From Conus ventricosus (taxonomy: Eukaryota; Mollusca; Gastropoda; Neogastropoda; Conidae): a DNA stretch of 64,000 nucleotides. Below the pieces are notes generated by a model. It was not told the DNA's origin. It worked only from the letters and a program-made list of their open reading frames with translations, and made no database searches. Below, one piece after another: positions 56,612 to 64,000 of the stretch. Numbering within the stretch: the first letter of the stretch is position 1; every line of letters starts with the position of its first letter. The DNA lies in the NCBI GenBank assembly GCA_018398815.1, contig CM031607.1:85285956-85349955 (forward strand), read 5' to 3'. The translations under genes and the position numbers were made by a program.

Positions 56612-57350
56612 GAAGAGAGCCTTCTGACATTGGTCCACCTAAGATCACCCTCAGTGGACCATGCCTGAAGAAAGCCTTCTGACACTGGCCAGCATAAGAT
56701 CACCCTCAGTGGACCATGCCTGAAGAAAACCTTCTGACATTGGTCCACCTAAGATCACTCTCAGTGGACCACTGAAGAAAGCCTTCTGACACTGGCCAGC
56801 ATAAGATCACCCTCAGTGGACCATATGGCATAACTGAAGAAAGCCTTCTGACACTGGTCCACCTAAGATCACCCTCAGTGGACCATAACTGAAGAGAGCC
56901 TTCTGACACTGGTCCACCTAAGATCACCCTCAGTGGACCATGCCTGAAGAAAGCCTTCTGACACTGGCCAGCATAAGATCACCCTCAGTGGACCATGCCT
57001 GAAGAAAACCTTCTGACACTGGCCAGCATAAGATCACCCTCAGTGGACCATATGGCATAACTGAAGAAAGCCTTCTGACATTGGTCCACCTAAGATCATC
57101 CTCAGTGGACCACTGAAGAAAGCCTTCTAACACTGGTCCACCTAAGATCACCCTCAGTGGACCACTGAAGAAAGCCTTCTGACACTGGTCCACCTAAGAT
57201 CACCCTCAGTGGACCATAACTGAAGAGAGCCTTCTGACACTGGTCCACCTAAGTTCACCCTCAGTGGACCATCCCTGAAGAAAGCCTTCTGACACTGGTC
57301 CACCTAAGTTCACCCTCAGTGGACCATGCCTGAAGAAAATCTTCTGACAC
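56612..57350. repeat. ~47-58 bp minisatellite, about 13 copies
   Basis: The unit GAAGAAAGCCTTCTGACACT + GGTCCACCTAAGATCACCCTCAGTGGACCATGCCT contains a GGTCCAC...GTGGACC inverted pair in each copy. Confidence 0.9.
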
Positions 57351-58029
57351 AGCTCAGCCTCAGAGCGCTGTCACACTGTGCACTGACAATGCCCTCCTTC
57401 TAAACCTTCAAATATGACATGCTGTTGCTGAACATACACTTACCATACAACTAAACCTTTACATGGGGATGGTCTGAAATGAGAATCATGTACAAAAACC
57501 CTGGCTTCCAGGAAAACTCAAGTTAAGATCATATAACAATACAAATATAAATAATGAACCCCAAACATTCTACATTGTTCCCCATCAATCTAAAAAAAAA
57601 AATCCATTCAGCACCCTGTATGAATTGTAAGTACAGCATTCGGCCCTGCTCGTGAAGTGCACCTCTCTACCTCAAAGCCACACATTGGGCACACAACAGA
57701 TTACTGATTAGGTAAGTAGGACCAAGAGTGTGGACTTATAAGCAAAGATGTTTCTCTAGCTGCTAACATCAAACTGGAGTCTTCCTGCACATTCAAACCC
57801 TCAACCTTCCAGGAAACAGCATTGTGTGCCAGCAGCAACATGAAACACAGGCTCTTTCCCAACGTTACTGACATCACCCAATTGACTCAACATGCCTTCA
57901 CGTATTTTTGAAAACAGCGACTTAGTACATGGCAGAAAAATTCAGAGAACAGGTTCAGAACATAAGAAAACACACACACACACACACCCTGCAAAGTCTG
58001 TTGCTAATGCTTCTCCACAATATTCCTGC
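57351..58029. other. Nothing recognised
   Basis: AT-rich unique sequence with short A runs; no open frame or element supported. Confidence 0.5.
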
Positions 58030-58729
58030 AATATGTTATTCTACTTCTCCTGCACAGCCTGTTGTCCTAATTGTCCAGTACAAGTCTGTTGTCCTATATT
58101 TCCCTTGCAGTTTTGTTGTTGTGGTCCTCCTGTTCTCTTGTAGTTTGTTGTTCTGGTCCTCTTGTACAGTCTGTTGTCCTACATCTCCAGTACAAGTCTG
58201 TTGTCCTACTTCTCTTGCACAATCCTTTGTCCTAATTCTCCTGTACAGTCTATTGTCCTAGTTCTCCCGAGTCTTTTCTCTTAGTTCTCCTCCACTGCCC
58301 TACTTCTCCTTTACGGTCTGCCGTCTTAGTTAATTCTCCTCCGCTCTGTGTTGTCCTAGTTCTCACCAGTACTGTCCTAGTTCTCACTCACCTATCTATT
58401 ATCACGGTTCTCGCTCACTTATTATCAGAGTTCTTGACAATCTATTGTCATAGCTTTGGGCAATCTATTATCAAGTTCTCATGAATCTATCATTTTAGAT
58501 CTCGCCTATCCATTATCTCACATCTCGCCAATCTATCATCATAATTCAAGCCAATCTATCATCATAGTTCTCGCCAATCTATTATCATTAGTTCTCGCTA
58601 ATCTATTGTCATAGTTCTCGCCAATCTATTATCATAGTTCTCGCCAATCCATTATCATAGTTCTTGTAAATCTACAATCTGTTATCATAGTTCTCGCTGA
58701 TCTATTATCAGAGGTCTACCAATCTATTA
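58030..58729. repeat. 23-27 bp minisatellite, left part
   Basis: It begins as CTGTTGTCCTAATTCTCCTG-like units and passes gradually into TTCTCGCCAATCTATTATCATAG units. The hAT-like element at 58730 interrupts it. Confidence 0.85.
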
Positions 58730-59490
58730 CAGAGCTTAATCTAGGATTTTTGAAAAAGGGGGGCAGTCCCCCCCTCATATCAAAAAGGGGGGGCACTCCC
58801 CCACCCCCCCCCCCCCCTACAACCCCACGTTACATACCTCCTCCACCTTTGTACACAGACTTCAACACACCTTGATCAAATCATCTAGATTAAACAACCA
58901 CCTTGGGGCGACGTAAATACGTTTTGTTTCTTGTGTTTCAAACACAATTCACATCGCATCACACCGGTCTTCAGCTTAGGTATCCAGGGCCACTTCTTCA
59001 GCCAATCGTCTTGAAACCAGTGTTCCCTTGCACTGGCACCAATTTCGGGCTGCTTCTCCGAGCTTTTGGATGTAGTCGCGGTTTCTTCATGATCTTCACC
59101 CTCGCATGGCAGAGAATCTTTTTTTTTTTTCCACTTTTCCTCCACGAAAGTCGAAGTCGAATAGGGTGGGTGCACGCTTCATTTTGGAAAATATCCAATA
59201 TGGCGCCTTAAACTCTCGCAACTTCTCGTCGGTGATCGAGAAGGAGATAAACGCCGCCGATTGGTTGATCTGCACTAACAGCCAATGAAATATCATGAAA
59301 TCGTTCACTCCTGCTCAGTCCTAGTTTCAGTTTTTCAAGCAGACGACAAACGAGCGCCCGCAACGATCAGTCAACAGGGCGGGCAGTTATGCAAATGTGC
59401 GGGAGTCTGCCCGCGTTAAGACTCGATAATTGCGGGAAGGAACAGATTTTCGGGGGATTGTACCAATCCCGCGCTCTGGATTAAGCTCTG
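58730..59490 (-). mobile_element. Short hAT-like element inserted in the 23-bp array
   Basis: 761 bp with 12-bp perfect inverted ends (CAGAGCTTAATC...GATTAAGCTCTG), flanked by TATTA at 58725-58729 and 59491-59495. Excision restores CAATCTATTATCATAG, the normal array unit. It has a 5-bp duplication like the element at 47572 but different ends. Confidence 0.75.
58885..59175 (-). CDS. Transposase N-terminal zinc-finger-like fragment
   Basis: A 96-aa open frame with FQDDWLKKWPWIPKLKTGVM then CELCLKHKKQNVF. This is a W-rich segment and CxxC...H-type start comparable to the fragment at 48902-49273 and to hAT-related N-terminal fingers. There is no catalytic domain downstream. Start and completeness are uncertain. 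Confidence 0.4.
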   Translation of the reverse strand: MHPPYSTSTFVEEKWKKKKDSLPCEGEDHEETATTSKSSEKQPEIGASAREHWFQDDWLKKWPWIPKLKTGVMRCELCLKHKKQNVFTSPQGGCLI

Positions 59491-60195
59491 TATTATCATA
59501 GTTCTCGCCAATCTCTTACCATAATTCTTGCTAATCCATTATCATAATTCTCGCCAGTCTATCATCACAGTTCTTGCCAATCTATTATAGTTCTCGCCAA
59601 CCTGTATCATAGTTCTCGCTCATCTATTAAGATAGTTCTCAGTAATCTATTATCATAGTTCTACCAATCTATTATCATAGTTCTCACCAATCTATTAGCA
59701 TAGTTCTCACTAAGCTATTATCATAATTCTTGCTAATCTATTATAATAGTTCTCGCCAATCTATTATCATAGTTCTCGCCAATCTCTTATATTAATTCTT
59801 GCCAATCTATTATCAGAGTTCTCGCCAGTCTATCATCATAGTTCTCACTAATCTATTATCATAGTTCTCACCAATCTATTATCATAGTTCTCGTTCACCT
59901 ATTAACATAGTTCTCATTAACATATAGTTCTCACCATCATAGTTATTGGCAATCTATTATCACAGTTCTCGCCAATCTATTATCATAGTTCTCGCTCATC
60001 TATTAACATAGTTTTCGCCTGTCTATTATCATAGTTCTTGCCATCTATTATCATACTTCTCACCCATCTATTAACATGGTTCTCGCCAGTCTATTATCAT
60101 GGTTCTCGCCAGTCTATTATCATAGTTTTTGCCAATCTATTATCATAGTTCTCGCCAAGCTGTTGTCATCCATCTCAATATCTGTTGTCACAGTT
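59491..60195. repeat. 23-bp minisatellite, right part
   Basis: TTCTCGCCAATCTATTATCATAG variants, about 30 copies, with occasional 46-bp doublets. Confidence 0.9.
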
Positions 60196-61256
60196 CTAAC
60201 CAGTAATAGCCTCGAGGTCTAAGTTTGTTGACAGGTCCAAATAAACACGAAATTAGTCTCTTTTTTTTATTTGGCACGCTTGTTCCTTACTTAAAGTCAA
60301 CTCTTTGATGGCACTGACACCCAGTGACTTTTCTCACAACAGATCATGACATGCGAGCTCACAGCAACAGAGTAATCATAGCCGTCTCTTGAGATGTTGC
60401 TGACATGGCGACAGTTATTGCCAGGCAACCCCAGATGATTTCACCATTGCTGAGGGTGATCACAAGAAACCCTTGAGAATTAGCAGACAGGCGGTGAGAA
60501 CTAATTGTTAACCGTTGATGAGAACAGTAAATGAGACTTCTGAGGTGGAGCTGACAATTTGTGAGAATTGTCTTAGGAAATACGTGATGTATAAACTCGA
60601 CAGCTGATGAGATTATCACTTTTTCAGATGGAGTTGACAGTTGGTGAGAATGTGTGACCACAACAGACTTGAGATGGAGTTGACAGTTGGTGAGAATTGT
60701 CACAACAGACTCTAGGGAAGGGTCTGACACAGTGAACATGGTCATCTTTCAGACAGGGAGTCAACAGTTGATTAGAATGATCACAACAGATTATTGAGAG
60801 AGTCAACAGTTGATGTCATCTTTCAGACAGAGAGTCGACTGTTGATCAGAATCATCACAACATACTTTGCAGGGAAACATCTACTTTCTTACCAACAAAA
60901 GAGTTAGAAAACACCATGAACTTCCTTCCTGAAGACAACGCTTGTCGTTTAGGTTCTGTGAAGTCTTTGTAAGTCGTTCATGTTGGGATGAAGTAAAACT
61001 GAAACCATTACACATCATTTCCAATCACAATACACAAAAGACGGTATATAGCATGAAGATATTTCATAACACTACAACTAATTACAGCTATTAAAACAAT
61101 GCAAACGGTATGACCTGAAAAGCTTCACAGAGATGGTGCAGTAAGAAGACTGCAGCAAGCTGGTCTCCCGAGCAGCATGATGCACAGTCTGACAGCACGT
61201 CAGCTGTCGGTGGTCATGCACACCACAGGAATACAGATTCCACCAGTTGCTACTGG
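60196..61256 (-). other. Degenerate repeats and probable 3' untranslated region
   Basis: 60,440-60,870 contains about six degenerate copies of GAGTTGACAGTTGGTGAGAA with CACAACAGA. The stretch after the stop codon of the minus-strand gene (61,256 downward) is likely its 3' untranslated region, but no polyadenylation site can be fixed. Confidence 0.4.
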
Positions 61257-64000
61257 TCAAGATGCATCACTCTGACCGTCACCAGGGACACCTAGAGAAC
61301 CACTGGTACAATTCCCATCTACACCGTCCGTCTCGTTCTTGTCAGCGTCATTGTTTTCCTCTTCTGGATTACTTTCAGAATGGCTTGTGACCAAAGAGTG
61401 ACCTTCTACAACCGATTCACCTGTACATGTGTAGCAAGAATCCTTTGGATAATCAACGTCACAATCACTGTTGTTCCCACTGCCAGCAGTAACATCACCG
61501 CCATCATGAGAAGCAGTCCTGTTGGGTTCTTCCTCACCACCTACTTCTGCTGAAGGACTGTGAGCCGGTTCAGCAACATTGCTCATCTGGGCGGCATCCC
61601 CATCTTGAATGCCATCCAGCTGCCAGTTTTCCTCTAAATCTCTCCCGGAGGTCACGGTTGGTTGTGGTCCTCCAGTCAAGTGCTCAGCATCTACCACAAG
61701 TGCATCCTCTGCATTGTTGGAACTAACCACACACCCGGTCTCATCTCTGTCCTGTTCACATGGGATGTGCGCAGCACTGTTCTGACGGTCCTGTTCACCG
61801 TTTGCCAAAGCCCCCTCACCAGCACCCTTTCCTGCTTCTTCCTGCTGAGACTGAGAAAAGGCACTACCATTGCCCTCTTCTACTTCTTCCTGGTCAATGT
61901 CTGAGAAGCTACCGTAACCATCAGCCTCACCTGCTCTTTCACTTCTTCCCTCACAATGTTCAGTCCCCCCAGGTTCTCTGGAATCACTGGCTGTGCCTTC
62001 CTCTGCAGCACCACTGTCCCCACTTTCGCCAGTCTCACTGCTGCCACAACTGTTGGACGTTTCAGCAGGCTGATGGACAGGACCTTCACTGTTTTCGTCG
62101 ACAGTGTGAACTTCCATGAGGCCATCGTCTGTACTTGGCTGTGACACTTCCCCAGAAACAACCTCAGCAGAGGAGGCCGTCTGACAGAACTGGCGATGAA
62201 GGGCCTGCAGTGCTTTCTGTCGTCGCTCATCTCCCATGCTTTCCATCTGCTTGGCCAGCATCTCCTTCAGCCTCTGCATCCTGTCTGACTGTAAGGAGCG
62301 AGTGTCAATGGAAGGGATGCTGTGTGGGGATTCTGCAGCCTGTCGCACCCACAGTGCTCCTAGCGATGCCATCCTGGAGGACGGGGTGATGGTAGTAGTG
62401 GTGGATGGCATGGGGGAAGTCACCATGATAGGAGACTGAGAAGTGTACACAACAGTGGTGGTAACAGGTGATACAGCCGAGGATGAAAATGGAGGAGGCG
62501 TCACAGATGAACTTGGCTCAGATGTCACTCCTGACGTTCCCTGTTCAGTGCTGGATACTGATGTCACACTCTCCCTCACTGGTGTTTGCGAGCAGGAACT
62601 AGGCGTGTCTTCCACTCCGCAGGATTGCACTACTGGAGGTGAATCCACAATATAAATAGCATCATCGTCACTATTAGTTTCCTGATGATCATTGCCTCTT
62701 TGCACAGAACCACCAGACACAGATGAAGAGCCTGATGGGGCTGAATGTACACTAAGACTTGGTGCACAAGAAGCAATCATCCCAGATTGTGCAGATGATT
62801 GCTGTGGAAGAACTGTGACCACAGATGTAGAGGAACTGACAGAAACACTGGATGAGGGAATCACACGAGTAGTCACACTAGTAGTAGTAGTGTTCCCATT
62901 CAGCAAAGAGTAGGTTAACGGGAGTGTGGAAGTGGTGCTGCTAGACACCCGATTCAAAGATGACAGCAGAGGGATGCTGTCACAGCTATGCTTCTACTTG
63001 TTACACAAGAGCCAGACGCAGAATTGTTTGTGTTGGCAGTAGCATTGGGCATCCTTATGATGACTGGTCCTAAGATAGACGGGGTGCGTGAGGCAGAACT
63101 TGTTGGCAGCGCTTGCCGAATGACAATTGGGCTGCCGCGGAACGCTGACAAAACAGGAATAGGCTGAGCCAGATTCACTTGTGCTCGACTACCACTTCCC
63201 ACAGGAACTGTAGACACAAAGACTCGTGCTGAACTGTTGGCCTGTGTGGTCTTTCCTTCATCACTGTATCCACGTGACTCGGGTTCTGTCTTGATGACCA
63301 CACCAGGAGGGAGAGGATACTTCTTCTCCAGCCTGGCTCTTTTCCTTAGTCTTTCTTCTTCTGTCATCACTCTCTTGCCAGGACGGGACTGTCGAGGGGA
63401 GGCCACCTTCATCATATTACTGGACTGGCGGGAGGTGACAAATACTCCACCTCGGGAACTGGATACTGTGAATTGCGTCCCTGAAGGTAAAGCACTGGCT
63501 GCTGTCAGAACAACCCGGACCCCTGAGGTTGGCTGCTGGGAGTGACCATCACACGCCGGTGACTGTCAACTGTGCGAGGACCTGTCCATGCCTGGTTGGG
63601 TATAGTACCTGCACGGCCAGCAAAGAGGAGCGTGGATGCTGTAGGTCCGGTCCTGGGAGCCAGTGTGTTGGGGCGACGATTGGACAGTATAACCCTGGCC
63701 ATACTGCCTGGCACCAAGGATGTAGATTGCTGCCGCAGTCCTGCAGAAGGTGGAGACACAACTGTTGGTGTAGGTGTTACTGATGGTTGTACACCCACAG
63801 AACTCCGCGAGGACTGAAAAAGAGGTCGGGAAGTGGTGGTGACCGTGGCGGCAGCAGGTACACAGGTGGACAGCACAGTGGAAGTGGTGGTGGCCGAGGT
63901 GAGAGCAGAAGCTGGAACCAATACCCGTTTGTCTCCCATCTGCACCACAATAAACTGCTTGGGTGTAGAACTGCTACCCTGAGGTGCTGGAAATGTGCTG
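61257..64000 (-). CDS. 3' part of host gene for Ser/Thr-rich, probably nuclear protein (partial)
   Basis: The minus-strand coding sequence is open from the window edge (STFPAPQGSSSTPKQFIVVQ, MGDKRVLVPAS) to the TGA at 61257, in three successive frames that change near 63,505-63,545 and near 62,955-62,990. Visible parts are Ser/Thr-rich stretches; a basic cluster KRVMTEEERLRKRARLEKKY (nuclear-localisation-like); PPGVVIKTEPES with the SUMO-acceptor pattern IKTE; DDDAIYIVDSPP, which looks like a SUMO-interacting motif; a helical segment DRMQRLKEMLAKQMESMGDE; and a long acidic, low-complexity C-terminus. I do not recognise the orthologue. The frame changes are either 1-base sequence errors or short introns. 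The 5' part lies outside the window. Confidence 0.65.

Noticed and set aside
61662..62913. Plus-strand ORFs opposite the host gene
   Set aside because: They are shadows of the 566-codon minus-strand frame, which has coherent composition and motifs.

Overview
The window looks like animal nuclear DNA, probably a marine invertebrate and most likely a mollusc. That is inferred from the mix of parasites (Maverick/Polinton-like virus-like elements, Penelope-like elements, Gypsy LTR elements, Jockey/CR1-grade LINEs, hAT- and piggyBac-like DNA elements), the very long (AC)n/(GA)n/poly-G tracts and the many minisatellites. No bacterial operons, CRISPR arrays or confident RNA genes are present. Only one probable host gene is visible, cut by the right edge of the window.

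Region 1-20.8 kb holds two copies of one virus-like element. Copy A (1-2504, left part outside the window) has three intact genes: a conserved 204-aa protein, a 285-aa protein of unknown function and an A32/FtsK-type packaging ATPase. It also carries the start of a divergent fourth gene. It ends in a 92-bp palindrome inside a Penelope-like element. Copy B (5088-20676) is a whole 15.6-kb element with ~390-bp inverted repeats, a palindrome at each tip and a 5-6 bp target duplication in a LINE. It carries frame-broken genes for a DDE integrase, a family-B DNA polymerase, a double-jelly-roll-type major capsid protein and the packaging ATPase, plus several proteins conserved in this lineage. This is the gene set of a Maverick/Polinton (adintovirus-like) element. 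The palindromic, hairpin-capable tips are unusual for that group and are the most interesting signal here.

Region 21.7-31.4 kb is a damaged Gypsy-type LTR retroelement. Its LTR-gag half is present twice, a 100-N gap separates the second LTR from its gag, and a piggyBac-like element sits in its pol gene. Region 32-60 kb is mostly tandem repeats: a 39-bp array, two related 29-bp arrays (34.3-43.1 kb), and 43-bp, 31-bp, 55-bp and 23-bp arrays. Three arrays are cleanly interrupted by mobile DNA with recognisable target duplications: a solo LTR (36672-38660) and two short hAT-like elements (47572-49602 and 58730-59490). A LINE with an 18-bp target duplication lies at 45624-47101.

Region 61.2-64 kb is the 3' end of a minus-strand gene for a Ser/Thr-rich, probably nuclear protein with SUMO-type motifs. 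Many frames in copy B, the first LTR-gag copy and the host gene are broken by single-base indels, some in homopolymers. Uncorrected long-read sequence is therefore a serious alternative to true decay.
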